This document shows, piece after piece, positions 8,793 through 17,693 of a DNA stretch of 64,000 bases. The DNA lies in contig NZ_CP037745.1 in assembly GCF_004345025.1 (NCBI RefSeq), positions 124,001 through 188,000 of the forward strand, written 5' to 3'. The notes under the pieces are model-generated. The model had not been told where the DNA came from. It saw only the letters and a program-made list of their open reading frames with translations, and ran no database searches. The position numbers were made by a program, and so were the translations under genes. The stretch comes from Rheinheimera sp. D18. Lineage in GTDB: Bacteria; Pseudomonadota; Gammaproteobacteria; Enterobacterales; Alteromonadaceae. Each line of letters starts with the position of its first letter. Within the stretch, counting starts at the first letter, position 1.

Positions 8793-9700
8793 CTGCAGTA
8801 CTAAAAGCAAGAGCCGCCAATAACCGGCTACGTGACTATTTAGAAATAACTAAGCCTAAAGTTGTAGCGCTACTGGTATTAACCGCGTGGGTAGGCATGA
8901 TGCTAGCCGTGCCTGGTTTACCTAGTGTGCAAACATTGTTTTTTGCTACCTTAGGCATAGGTTTGCTGTCGGCGGCGGCGGCGGCTATTAATCATGTGGT
9001 AGACCAGCGTATTGATGCCCAGATGGCGCGTACTTATAGCCGGCCAGTGGCAAAAGGGCGCATTAGTACTACTCAAGCAACCAGTTTTGCAATAGGTTTG
9101 GCGGTTGCTGGTTTTGTTGTGCTGTATGTTGTGGTTAATGCGTTAACTGCGTGGTTAACCCTAGCCAGCCTATTTGGTTATGCCGTGGTTTACACCATGT
9201 TTTTAAAGCGAGCTACACCACAAAATATTGTTATCGGTGGTTTGGCTGGCGCAATGCCACCATTATTAGGCTGGACTGCTGTGACCGGCGAAATTCATGG
9301 CCACGCATTATTGCTGGTGATGATAATTTTTGCTTGGACGCCGCCGCACTTTTGGGCTTTGGCTATTCATCGACGCGACGACTATGCCAAAGTAAATATG
9401 CCAATGTTACCGGTAACCCATGGTATCGACTTTACTAAAAGTGTGATTTGTCTTTATACCGTTATCTTATTCTTGGTATGTTTAATGCCATATTTAGTCG
9501 GTATGAGTGGTGCAATTTATCTAGTCGGCAGCGCTCTGCTAAATTTCCGCTTTATGCAATACGCATGGAAATTGAAGTTTAATGCTGATACCGGCACCGC
9601 AATGGCGACATTTAAGTTTTCAATTGTGCATCTAATGGTACTATTTCTGCTGTTGTTAGTTGACCATTACTTTAAGGTGTCGCCGATCTATGTTTCGTAA
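8789..9700 (+). CDS. ctaB: Protoheme IX farnesyltransferase (heme O synthase)
   Basis: This UbiA-family prenyltransferase adds a farnesyl group to heme B, giving heme O for CtaA. The 303-residue polytopic protein carries the two Asp-rich regions: [19 protein letters not shown], and [15 protein letters not shown] after the [10 protein letters not shown] motif. A GAG site lies ahead of the ATG. It overlaps ctaA by 4 bases and the sco gene by 11 bases. Confidence 0.95.
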   Translation: MTAVLKARAANNRLRDYLEITKPKVVALLVLTAWVGMMLAVPGLPSVQTLFFATLGIGLLSAAAAAINHVVDQRIDAQMARTYSRPVAKGRISTTQATSFAIGLAVAGFVVLYVVVNALTAWLTLASLFGYAVVYTMFLKRATPQNIVIGGLAGAMPPLLGWTAVTGEIHGHALLLVMIIFAWTPPHFWALAIHRRDDYAKVNMPMLPVTHGIDFTKSVICLYTVILFLVCLMPYLVGMSGAIYLVGSALLNFRFMQYAWKLKFNADTGTAMATFKFSIVHLMVLFLLLLVDHYFKVSPIYVS

Positions 9701-10331
9701 CCTAACTTACGTTTTATTATCAGCTGCAGCGCTGGTTGTTGGTGTTATGTTGTACCAGCTGTCGCAGATGAATAACGAACCCAAGCTAGCATTAGTTTAT
9801 CCGCAACCTAGGGCTTTAGCCGACTTTAATTTAACCGATCAGCATGGTGAGTTGGTTAATCGTGAGCGATTATACGGCCAGTGGACACTGGCTTTTGTTG
9901 GTTACACTTCCTGCCCCGATATTTGTCCGCTTACATTGGCAAAGCTTGCTGGTGCGCAACCAGAATTAGCGACTTTAGTAAAGCAGCCTTTAAAAATATG
10001 GTTTATTTCTGTTGATCCAAAACGTGATAATACTGAGCAGCTTAATCGTTATGTTAATTACTTTGACCAATCAAACGTACTAGGCATGACGGCAGGGCAT
10101 GATCAGTTGTTTCCTTTTGTGCGTCAGTTAGGGCTTATGTATGCACTTAGTAGCACTACTGCAGAAGATTACTTGGTTGACCACAGTGCATCGGTTGCGC
10201 TTATTAACCCGCAGGGCCAGTTAGTGGCAATGTTTAAACCGCCAATGCAACAGGGCGAATTGCCGGTTATTAATGTTGAGCAGTTGCGGGCTGATTTCCC
10301 TCTGGTGTTAAACAAGCTTAACGCTAATTAA
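9690..10331 (+). CDS. SCO1/SenC family copper chaperone
   Basis: Sco proteins load copper into the CuA site of subunit II and may act as thiol-disulfide reductases. The 213-residue protein has one N-terminal membrane anchor (about 6-24) and a thioredoxin-like domain. The copper ligands are all present: Cys75 and Cys79 (GYTSCPDIC) and His165 (VDHSAS). The ATG at 9690 is preferred over the longer frame because AAGGTG precedes it and because the resulting N-terminus is a clean membrane anchor. It is the last gene of the oxidase cluster and its end overlaps the convergent deacetylase by 8 bases. Confidence 0.92.
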   Translation: MFRNLTYVLLSAAALVVGVMLYQLSQMNNEPKLALVYPQPRALADFNLTDQHGELVNRERLYGQWTLAFVGYTSCPDICPLTLAKLAGAQPELATLVKQPLKIWFISVDPKRDNTEQLNRYVNYFDQSNVLGMTAGHDQLFPFVRQLGLMYALSSTTAEDYLVDHSASVALINPQGQLVAMFKPPMQQGELPVINVEQLRADFPLVLNKLNAN

Positions 10332-11331
10332 GCCAAGGTTGAGAGTACCAGTAGTAATAGCCCGGTTTACTTAATGCTGGCGCCGTGCAGTTATACCTGC
10401 TGCGGCCTTTTGCTAAGGTTTTTGTTGCGGTAACACTAAAGGTATTATCATTTAACCAGCTTGGTTTCATTAATTCACTACCGGAAAAACACTGCAATTG
10501 CTGTGGTTTAAAGTCTGCAGTATTCAAAGTAACAGTCAGTGTGGGCGGGTTTTGCTTATTAACTGGGTTAACGCCATGATAGTCGCTAATATGAAAAGGT
10601 AGCGTGCGTAGTTTCTGGCTAAGGTTAGTTAGCTCGGCGTACTGGCCTGCCGCTGGGTAGCGCGGAATACTGCTTAGTGTCGTATTATTACCAATTGCGC
10701 CAGAGTGTTGACCAATACCAATAAAACCAAGATCTAATACTAGTTTTTCCAATTCAGCACTGTATTCGCCGTAAGGATAAGCCAACCATTGATGACGTTG
10801 CCCGGTGTGCAGTTCAATGCTTGCTTCTGCACTTAAAATGCTTTGCTTCATTCGGTCAAGCCACTGTGCTTGGCTTTCGCCAGCGTCTGGTTTTGCCATA
10901 TGTTCATGCCACATAGCGTGGTTGGCTACGAGTACGCCATCATCAGACATTTGCTTTACTTGTTGCCAGTTTAATAGCGGGCCATCACCCTTGTCGATGC
11001 TGCCAGGACTAATAAAAATGGTGTACGGGTAACCAAACTCTTGCAGTATTGGGTGTGCAGTGGTGAAGTTGTTCTCATAACTATCGTCAAACGTAATAAC
11101 CACTGCATTATCGGCAATAGGCTGGTTGTTTTTCAATTGACTGATAAGTGTATCTAAGGCGACAACCTGAAATTTATTGTCTTTTAAGTGCTGTAGATGC
11201 TGGCGTAGCTCGGTTGGCGTAACGCTAGTAACTCGTGGCGTATCGGTAGCAACATGGTGATAAATTAACATTACAGCCGCCTGTGCCGGCAACAAGGTTA
11301 ATAGCAACAAAGGCAGAATGAAACGTAGCAT
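10324..11331 (-). CDS. Secreted polysaccharide deacetylase (NodB fold)
   Basis: The product probably removes acetyl groups from an N-acetylated polysaccharide in the periplasm or outside. The 335-residue protein has a signal peptide ending PAQAA. It then has the NodB-type motifs ITFDDSYENN (catalytic and metal Asp) and a His pair in NHAMWHEH. WLAYPYGEYS is a third typical motif. About 100 C-terminal residues, with a CFSG and an NCTAP cysteine, lie beyond the catalytic domain. The ATG at 11331 has GAGG at 5 bases. The substrate is unknown. Confidence 0.85.
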   Translation of the reverse strand: MLRFILPLLLLTLLPAQAAVMLIYHHVATDTPRVTSVTPTELRQHLQHLKDNKFQVVALDTLISQLKNNQPIADNAVVITFDDSYENNFTTAHPILQEFGYPYTIFISPGSIDKGDGPLLNWQQVKQMSDDGVLVANHAMWHEHMAKPDAGESQAQWLDRMKQSILSAEASIELHTGQRHQWLAYPYGEYSAELEKLVLDLGFIGIGQHSGAIGNNTTLSSIPRYPAAGQYAELTNLSQKLRTLPFHISDYHGVNPVNKQNPPTLTVTLNTADFKPQQLQCFSGSELMKPSWLNDNTFSVTATKTLAKGRSRYNCTAPALSKPGYYYWYSQPWLN

Positions 11332-11348
11332 CACAACCTCAATATAAC

Positions 11349-11382
11349 AAAAACCAGCTATTTATTATCCGTAAATAGCTGG
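11349..11382 (-). terminator. Intrinsic terminator downstream of nfuA
   Basis: Perfect 11-base arms, CCAGCTATTTA at 11354-11364 and TAAATAGCTGG at 11372-11382, surround a 7-base loop. On the minus strand the stem is followed by five T. A T-rich tail on the plus strand as well makes it possibly bidirectional. Confidence 0.85.
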
Positions 11383-11410
11383 CTCTTTTTAGTCAGGGTT
11401 ACCGTTCGGC

Positions 11411-11989
11411 TTAGTAGTAAGAGTGCTCACCGCGTTCGTGTTCGGTAACGTCTTTTACGGCCGTTAGCTCACCAACAAAGCGATTGAGCAATTCTTTTTC
11501 AATGCCTTCTTTTAGTGTTAAATCAACTTGAGCACAGCCGTTACAACCACCACCAAACTGCAATACCGCAACACCTTCTGGTGTCAGCTCCATTACAGAT
11601 ACACGACCACCGTGGTTGGCTAGTTGTGGATTTATTTCACTATCGATAACGTATTGCACGCGCTCCATTAATGAGGCGTTGTCACTCACCTTGCGTACTT
11701 TGGCGTTCGGCGCTTTTAATGTAAGCTGAGAACCCATTTGATCGGTAACAAAGTCAATTTCCGCGTCAATTAAAAATGGTTTACTTTCGCTATCTACTAC
11801 CGCATTAAACCCGTTAAAGTTTAAGGTTAAATCAGCTTCTTCCACAGCGTCTGGTGGGCAGTAAGATACGCCGCACTCCGCTTGGGCCGTGCCTGGGTTA
11901 ACAACAAACACCCGAATATTGGTGCCAGCTGCTTGCTTAGATAACAGCTTGGCAAAATGCTCTTGCGCCTGTTCAGAAATCATAATCAT
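11411..11989 (-). CDS. nfuA: Fe-S cluster biogenesis protein NfuA
   Basis: NfuA carries [4Fe-4S] clusters to target enzymes, especially under oxidative stress or iron limitation. The 192-residue protein has an N-terminal degenerate A-type domain, with [13 protein letters not shown] around residues 39-50. The C-terminal Nfu domain holds the cluster-binding pair Cys149 and Cys152 (GGGCNGC). The C-terminus HERGEHSYY matches E. coli NfuA closely. The start has AGG 6 bases upstream. In E. coli nfuA sits beside comF (gntX) and bioH. Here a peptidase gene is placed between them. Confidence 0.97.
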   Translation of the reverse strand: MIMISEQAQEHFAKLLSKQAAGTNIRVFVVNPGTAQAECGVSYCPPDAVEEADLTLNFNGFNAVVDSESKPFLIDAEIDFVTDQMGSQLTLKAPNAKVRKVSDNASLMERVQYVIDSEINPQLANHGGRVSVMELTPEGVAVLQFGGGCNGCAQVDLTLKEGIEKELLNRFVGELTAVKDVTEHERGEHSYY

Positions 11990-12113
11990 AAGAGTACCTG
12001 ACTAAATTACTAGGTTAATGGCTATGATACTCCTCCTGTTTCGGTGATGCCAGCCCCGCTTGAGTTTTGCGTCTGTTCTCGCTAATTTAGCCGCAGCTTA
12101 GAGGATATCAATT

Positions 12114-14654
12114 ATGAAAAGTTACACCTTATTAGCGCTACTTGCGCTTAGTGCTTACAGTGTTGCAGATACTAAATATGTGCCCAGTGTTGAAAATTCA
12201 ACCCTGCCATCACCAAACCAAGTGTTGGGCTATAACGTTGGCGACTGGCATGTGCGCCATGATCAAATTCAGCGTTATGCCGAGCAGCTTGCTGCCGCGT
12301 CAAAGCGAGTGCAGTTTGAAACTATTGGTTATACCCACGAACAGCGGCCGTTACTGCAGTTGATTATTTCTTCAGAACGAAATTTACAGCGCTTAGAACA
12401 AATTCGTAAACAGCATATTGATGCGGCACGCGGCGGCGAAGAAACCGCAGCCGATGCGCCGGTTATTATTTGGTTGGGTTATAGCATTCATGGTAACGAA
12501 CCTAGTGGTGCTAATTCTTCGTTATTAGTCGCCCAATATTTAGCTGCGGCACAAAATGATGAGGTGCGTAATTGGCTAGATAATGCCGTTATTATTCTTA
12601 ACCCGAGTTTAAACCCCGATGGTCTTGACCGCTTTGCGCATTGGGCAAATATGCACAAAGGTGCAGCTGCAGTTGCCGACACCCAGCATCGCGAACATAA
12701 TGAGCCGTGGCCAAGTGGTCGCGCAAATCATTACTGGTTTGACTTAAACCGTGACTGGTTGTTATTGCAACATCCTGAAAGTCGTGCTCGCATTACGCAG
12801 TATCAAAAATGGTTGCCAAATATCGTTGCCGATTACCATGAAATGGGTACTAACAGCACGTTTTTCTTTCAGCCGGGCATTCCTAGCCGCAATTATCCGC
12901 TAACGCCAAAACGTAATTTTACGCTAACTCAGGAGCTGGCTAAATTTCATGCGGCAGCGTTTGATCAAGCTAAGCAGCTGTATTTTACCGAAGAAAGTTT
13001 TGATGATTTTTATGTCGGCAAAGGCTCAACTTACCCCGATGTTCAAGGTAGTGTAGGAATTTTGTTTGAGCAAGCAAGTAGCCGCGGCCATGCACAAGAC
13101 TCAATTAATGGTTTATTGAACTTTAGCGACACAATTCAAAACCAACTGACAGCGTCTTTATCTACCATTCGCGGTGCGGTAGCTAAACGTGCGGATTTAT
13201 TGTCATACCAGCACGATTTTTATAAGTCTGCTGCTAGCCAGGCAAAAAGCAGTAAAAACAAAGGTTACATACTGACCGAAACGGCTGATAAAAGCCGTAT
13301 GGCATCGCTGTTAGAGTTGTTGCAGCGCCATAATGTAGAAATTTATCAACTAAGCCGCGACTGGCAAGAAGGTGATATTACCTATAGCGCTGGCAACAGC
13401 TACTATATTCCGTTGCAACAGCCGCAGTACCGGTTAATAAAGGCCATGTTTAGCACCGAGAAAAGCTTTAACGATAATACGTTTTATGACGTATCGGCTT
13501 GGACATTACCTTATGCCTTTAATATTCAGTTTGCTGCAGTTAACCGTGAACCTGCTAAAGCACAATTAAGTGCGTCGTGGCAGCTTAATGCTGAAAAAAG
13601 CAAGCCATTAACCGCCGGTGCTTATGCTTATGCCTTTAACTGGCAAGATCAACAGGCGCCGTTATTGCTGCAAGCGTTATTAGCAGAAAAACTGGTAGTG
13701 CGTGCCGCAATGGCCGATTTTGCCACGACTAGCAATGATAGTGAAATAAACCTAAAAGCTGGCGCCATGGTGTTGGCTGCGGGTTTACAAACAGAGTTAG
13801 ATTGGTTTGCGCGGTTACAAAAAGTACAACAGCGGTTTGCGCTACCTATTTATGCTATTCGCACTGGCTTAACGGCTAAAGGCAGTGATTTAGGCAGTAG
13901 CCAGTTTGTTCCAGTGACTATGCCTACCGTACTATTGCTGGCGGGAAATGATGTTAACTCGATTGAGGCGGGTGAAACCTGGTACAACTTAGAGCGACTT
14001 GCGGGCATTTCACCGTCCTTAGCCGAACCGGAAAAGCTAAGATCTTTAGACTTGAGCCGTTATAGCCATATTGTGTTACCGGATGGCAATTATAATCAAT
14101 GGCAAGACAAAGAAATAAACCAGCTAAAAATTTGGACCGAGCGTGGTGGTGTGCTGTGGGGCCATAAGCGCGGCGCAGCTTGGTTGGCAAAAGTAGGTTT
14201 ATTGCAAGCTGGTGTGTGGCAAGGCGATGAAATGACAGGTTTAATACCGCGTAATGATCTTAGCTACCAAGATAAAGAGTTACTCGCGGGTAAACAGCGT
14301 ATTGCTGGAGCAATTTATCAGGCTGAACTAGATTTAAGTCACCCACTTACGTTTGGTTTAACCCGCAATACGCTGCCGGTATTTAAAAATGGCACTATGT
14401 TATTACAACCTAGCGACACGCCGTTTGTTAACGTAGCTTTATACAGCAGTGCCCCGCAATTAGCCGGCTATACCGCAGCAGAATATGTGCCGCGCATTAG
14501 CCAAAGTGCAGTAATGTTGGCACATAATCTTGGTAAAGGCCGAGTAATAGCGATGAGTGATAACCCGGTATTTCGCGGTTACTTTTATGGTTCAAGCCGG
14601 TTGTTAGTTAATGCGATGTACCTAGGCACAGCGTTTAGTGCGTCAGCGCGTTAG
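12114..14654 (+). CDS. Secreted M14 family zinc carboxypeptidase
   Basis: The 846-residue exported protein has a signal peptide (about 1-18) and an M14 catalytic domain. The zinc ligands appear as His126 and Glu129 (SIHGNEPSG) and His242 (DYHEMG). NPSLNPDGLDRF and NHYWFDLNRDW are typical of the large bacterial M14 subgroup. The remaining 500 residues include a segment beginning around 600 (VLLLAGNDVNSIEAGETWY) that resembles a class I glutamine-amidotransferase-like fold, as in related large members. That last point is inference. The protein probably trims peptides in the periplasm. Its stop overlaps the convergent comF gene by 4 bases. Confidence 0.85.
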   Translation: MKSYTLLALLALSAYSVADTKYVPSVENSTLPSPNQVLGYNVGDWHVRHDQIQRYAEQLAAASKRVQFETIGYTHEQRPLLQLIISSERNLQRLEQIRKQHIDAARGGEETAADAPVIIWLGYSIHGNEPSGANSSLLVAQYLAAAQNDEVRNWLDNAVIILNPSLNPDGLDRFAHWANMHKGAAAVADTQHREHNEPWPSGRANHYWFDLNRDWLLLQHPESRARITQYQKWLPNIVADYHEMGTNSTFFFQPGIPSRNYPLTPKRNFTLTQELAKFHAAAFDQAKQLYFTEESFDDFYVGKGSTYPDVQGSVGILFEQASSRGHAQDSINGLLNFSDTIQNQLTASLSTIRGAVAKRADLLSYQHDFYKSAASQAKSSKNKGYILTETADKSRMASLLELLQRHNVEIYQLSRDWQEGDITYSAGNSYYIPLQQPQYRLIKAMFSTEKSFNDNTFYDVSAWTLPYAFNIQFAAVNREPAKAQLSASWQLNAEKSKPLTAGAYAYAFNWQDQQAPLLLQALLAEKLVVRAAMADFATTSNDSEINLKAGAMVLAAGLQTELDWFARLQKVQQRFALPIYAIRTGLTAKGSDLGSSQFVPVTMPTVLLLAGNDVNSIEAGETWYNLERLAGISPSLAEPEKLRSLDLSRYSHIVLPDGNYNQWQDKEINQLKIWTERGGVLWGHKRGAAWLAKVGLLQAGVWQGDEMTGLIPRNDLSYQDKELLAGKQRIAGAIYQAELDLSHPLTFGLTRNTLPVFKNGTMLLQPSDTPFVNVALYSSAPQLAGYTAAEYVPRISQSAVMLAHNLGKGRVIAMSDNPVFRGYFYGSSRLLVNAMYLGTAFSASAR

Positions 14655-15361
14655 GGCGCTGGCGTTACTGCTACTGTCCATAAGCTGATATGTTCTGCGC
14701 CATGGCGGCGCAGAATTTTACATAGTTCATTGGCAGTAGCTCCTGTAGTTATTACATCATCAACCAGCGCAATGCGCGCTGGTATCACTGAATTAGGCAG
14801 CAGCACAAAGGCATTGCGTAAATTTTGCTGGCGCTGCTTGCGGTCTAAACCTACTTGCGCTTGTTGACGTTTTGGCCGTGTAAGCAACGGTAAAAGTGGA
14901 ATGTGTAATTGTGCCGCCGCGGCCTGAGCCAAAACCTGTGCTGGATTAAAACCCCGTTTGCGCTGCTTACTGGCGTGCATAGGCACAAACATTATCGCTT
15001 CCGGTAAGGTATTATTATGTTGTTGGTACTGCCTCATTAGCGCAGTAAATTGCTGTTGTAATAAATCACCCGCCGCATAGTCTTGACCAAATTTCCAACG
15101 CTGCAGCCAATGCTGGTAAGGTTGTTGATAATAACCAACACTAAGCAAAGCATTAAAACCGGGTTTTGCTAAACCGCGCGCTACACTGGGTAACCACAGT
15201 AAATTATAATGGCATAGCTGATAAGGTAATTCTGGCAAGGCGTGTTGGCAGGCGTTGCATAGCTGGCGCTTAAAATGCTGAACCGGTAAACTGCACCACA
15301 AACAAGGTGTCGGCAACAGCCAATGCCAGATTTTTTGCAGCCAAACAATAAAATGGTGCAA
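14651..15361 (-). CDS. comF: ComF/GntX family phosphoribosyltransferase-like protein
   Basis: The protein has an N-terminal zinc-ribbon-like cysteine set (CLWCSLP and CNAC) followed by a phosphoribosyltransferase domain with the PRPP loop ALVDDVITTGATANE. ComF proteins aid DNA uptake in competent bacteria, but in many gammaproteobacteria their role is uncertain. I take a TTG start at 15361 because AAAGGA lies 9 bases before it, giving 236 residues. A TTG at 15394 would add 11 residues. It is divergent from bioH, as in E. coli. Confidence 0.85.
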   Translation of the reverse strand: MHHFIVWLQKIWHWLLPTPCLWCSLPVQHFKRQLCNACQHALPELPYQLCHYNLLWLPSVARGLAKPGFNALLSVGYYQQPYQHWLQRWKFGQDYAAGDLLQQQFTALMRQYQQHNNTLPEAIMFVPMHASKQRKRGFNPAQVLAQAAAAQLHIPLLPLLTRPKRQQAQVGLDRKQRQQNLRNAFVLLPNSVIPARIALVDDVITTGATANELCKILRRHGAEHISLWTVAVTPAP

Positions 15362-15396
15362 TAAATTAAGTCCTTTTAATTTACAATTTAACAACT

Positions 15397-16218
15397 ATGG
15401 CAGCAAGAATGAGTTCTGACAAACCAACACTGGTGCTTCTGCACGGCTGGGGGCTGAATCAAGGCGTGTGGCAAGGCATTACGCATCTGTTGGGTAATAA
15501 GCTACAGATACTTACCCCTGACTTACCTGGCTTTGGTTTAAATAGACCGTTTCCTAAACCGTATCAACTTGATGCTGTTGTTGAGCAATTAGCACAAGAA
15601 ATACCGGCGGACAGCTATGTCTGCGGTTGGTCGCTAGGTGGCTTATTGGCTATTGGTTTGGCTAGCCGTTTCCCAGAGAAAGTACTGCAGCTAGGGCTCG
15701 TTGCTGCGTCACCGTGTTTTATGGCGCAGCCGTCGTCTATTGAGCTATCTGTGCCTTTTGAGCCACAATGGCCTGGAATGGCACAGTCGATTATGCAGCA
15801 GTTTGCTCAGTCTTTAAGTAACAACTTAACACTAACTATCGAGCGGTTTTTAGCGATACAAGCTATGGGCAGTAACACGGCACGGCAGGATATTAAAGCG
15901 TTAAAGCAAACGATAATGGCTTACCCAACACCGGAATTAGCAGCCATTGAGGGCGCGCTACAACTACTGAGAACTGATTTACGAGACGAATTTTCTGCAC
16001 TGACTCAGCCTATTGTTGGTCTTTATGGTCGGCTTGATGCCTTGGTGCCTGCTAAGGTAGTTGAACGGCTGCAGCAACTGCAGCCGCAGGCGCAGTTTAG
16101 CGTGCTTGAGCATGTATCCCATGCGCCGTTTATTTCTGCGCCAACTGAGTTTGTAGCATGGCTTAATGGCTGGCTACAACTGGATAAATTAGCGGTTAAC
16201 GGCGGTGAACACAGCTAA
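15397..16218 (+). CDS. bioH: Pimeloyl-ACP methyl ester carboxylesterase BioH
   Basis: BioH removes the methyl ester from pimeloyl-ACP to end the BioC-BioH route to the biotin precursor. The 273-residue alpha/beta hydrolase opens with LVLLHGWGLNQGVW. It has the nucleophile Ser79 in GWSLGG, the acid Asp in GRLDALVP and the base His in EHVSHAPF. The ATG at 15397 lacks a clear ribosome-binding site, and the ATG at 15409 (MSSDKP) is a plausible alternative. No other biotin gene is in the window. Confidence 0.9.
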   Translation: MAARMSSDKPTLVLLHGWGLNQGVWQGITHLLGNKLQILTPDLPGFGLNRPFPKPYQLDAVVEQLAQEIPADSYVCGWSLGGLLAIGLASRFPEKVLQLGLVAASPCFMAQPSSIELSVPFEPQWPGMAQSIMQQFAQSLSNNLTLTIERFLAIQAMGSNTARQDIKALKQTIMAYPTPELAAIEGALQLLRTDLRDEFSALTQPIVGLYGRLDALVPAKVVERLQQLQPQAQFSVLEHVSHAPFISAPTEFVAWLNGWLQLDKLAVNGGEHS

Positions 16219-16294
16219 ATTGCTGCTGCCCTTTCATTTAGTCTCATTATGGTTAATAATTAGACAGTATTGCTAAGGTTGCAGGAGTTGTAGT

Positions 16295-16597
16295 ATGAAC
16301 ATTCAGTCGGCGTTATATTCTGGTATGCAAGGTTTCTCGCGCGCCAGTGCGGGCGTTACCGATGCAACCTTAAACATTAATCAACAAACTCAAGTTAATC
16401 GAGCAGTAGAAACTGACCAAGCGCTGACGCAAGCAGACGCACCAGATCAGGCACGTAGTTTGCGCGCGCAGCAACCAGTATCGCTAACCAATAGCTTAGT
16501 GCAGTTGGGCCAAGAAGAACGCAATGCGCAGGCAAACGTAAAAACCATCCAAGCAGCCGATGAAATGCTTGGCACTGTGATTGATATTCGAGTGTAG
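16295..16597 (+). CDS. Small protein resembling the ends of flagellar rod/hook proteins
   Basis: The 100-residue product starts MNIQSALYSGMQGFSRAS and ends QANVKTIQAADEMLGTVIDI. Both ends look like the N- and C-terminal coiled-coil segments of flagellar axial proteins such as FlgC and FlgE, joined with almost nothing between. There is no signal peptide and no Cys. It has a GCAGGAG site and is followed after 4 bases by the SprA-related gene, so the two form an operon. No other flagellar gene is present. The function is unknown. The likeness is by eye and may mean export or polymer-like assembly. Confidence 0.7.
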   Translation: MNIQSALYSGMQGFSRASAGVTDATLNINQQTQVNRAVETDQALTQADAPDQARSLRAQQPVSLTNSLVQLGQEERNAQANVKTIQAADEMLGTVIDIRV

Positions 16598-16601
16598 ATA
16601 A

Positions 16602-17495
16602 ATGCTGGTATCTAATTATCCTAACGTTAGCATTAACACCGCCAACCCGCCGACCGAAATGGCGCGGAGCGATTCGCTACGTCAGAATTTATTTACGCCA
16701 GTAAAACAAGTAGAGAAATCCGGCGCAGAAAAACCGGTAGTTAGTGATGACAAACCCCGTTCTAGCAGTAATAGTTCCTCTACCGGCGGCTTGTACGATG
16801 CTAAGGGTAAAGAAACAGAAACACAGCAAGCTATTGATGGTCGCGGTGAGCGTGAGCCAGACCCAGAACAACAGGGTGATGACGCCAAACGCGAAGAAGA
16901 GCAAGCAGCACAGCGCGATACACAACAGCAACAAGCAGAACAGCAAGAACAACAGAAAATTCAACAGCTAAAAAGCCGTGATCAAGAAGTGAAAATACAT
17001 GAACAGGCTCACGCAGCTTTAGGCGGTAGCCATGCCGGTTCGCCAAGTTATTCTTACGAGCTTGGCCCTGATGGTAAGCGATATGCGGTAGATGGCGAAG
17101 TGCAAATAGACATTTCACCGATACCGGGTGATCCGCAAGCGACAATACAAAAAATGCAGCAAGTTAGAGCCGCCGCTCTAGCGCCAGGCGAGCCATCATC
17201 GGCCGACCGACGTATTGCTGTGCAAGCCGCGCAGCAACAAACTCAGGCACAGGCTGAACTTGTAAAGCAAACTAGCAGTATGGGCAAAGGCCTACCAGAA
17301 ATCGAGCAAGACAGTGGTTCTGACTCGGCCGCTAATATGGCTGACGACGACGCTCAAAGTGACATTACGTTAAAAAGCCAGGTACGACAAACCTTGGCTA
17401 TGCCTACGCAAATGCAAGTAAGAAATGGTGTTATCGCAAGTTTCTATCAGCGCGCAACTGAGCCCTTAGTGCGTCAATCACTACACCAAGTTTAA
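16602..17495 (+). CDS. SprA-related putative metalloprotease (CJM1_0395-like)
   Basis: The 297-residue protein has a low-complexity acidic and Gln-rich first half (about 40-125, with runs such as QQQQAEQQEQQ). A conserved domain beginning around 128 follows. It contains HEQAH (His133, Glu134, His137), an HExxH zinc-protease-like motif, and then the family's DGEVQIDISPIPGDP and ALAPGEPSSADR. It is known as a conserved family in proteobacteria without an established substrate. No signal peptide is visible. It is tightly linked to the axial-like gene upstream. Confidence 0.75.
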   Translation: MLVSNYPNVSINTANPPTEMARSDSLRQNLFTPVKQVEKSGAEKPVVSDDKPRSSSNSSSTGGLYDAKGKETETQQAIDGRGEREPDPEQQGDDAKREEEQAAQRDTQQQQAEQQEQQKIQQLKSRDQEVKIHEQAHAALGGSHAGSPSYSYELGPDGKRYAVDGEVQIDISPIPGDPQATIQKMQQVRAAALAPGEPSSADRRIAVQAAQQQTQAQAELVKQTSSMGKGLPEIEQDSGSDSAANMADDDAQSDITLKSQVRQTLAMPTQMQVRNGVIASFYQRATEPLVRQSLHQV

Positions 17496-17693
17496 GCTTT
17501 AACCCGCCACGCTAAATATTCTTTCGCACTGCCCCTAATAGAGTGAAAAAAGATAATAAAACGGCCGAAAATAGTGCTGCCGCCACCGACTGTCGATTGT
17601 TCCTGCAGTAGTCTTGCTGCATGCTGCTTAAAACAGTCTCGCATTAACTGTTTGCAGTGCTCAGTTATTTTATTGACTATATAGGAAAAAACT

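Noticed and set aside
16689..17145. Antisense frames over the SprA-related gene (91 and 104 codons)
   Set aside because: Low-complexity Gln/Glu coding on the plus strand leaves the reverse strand open as Leu/Cys-rich frames; no ribosome-binding site or family was recognised.
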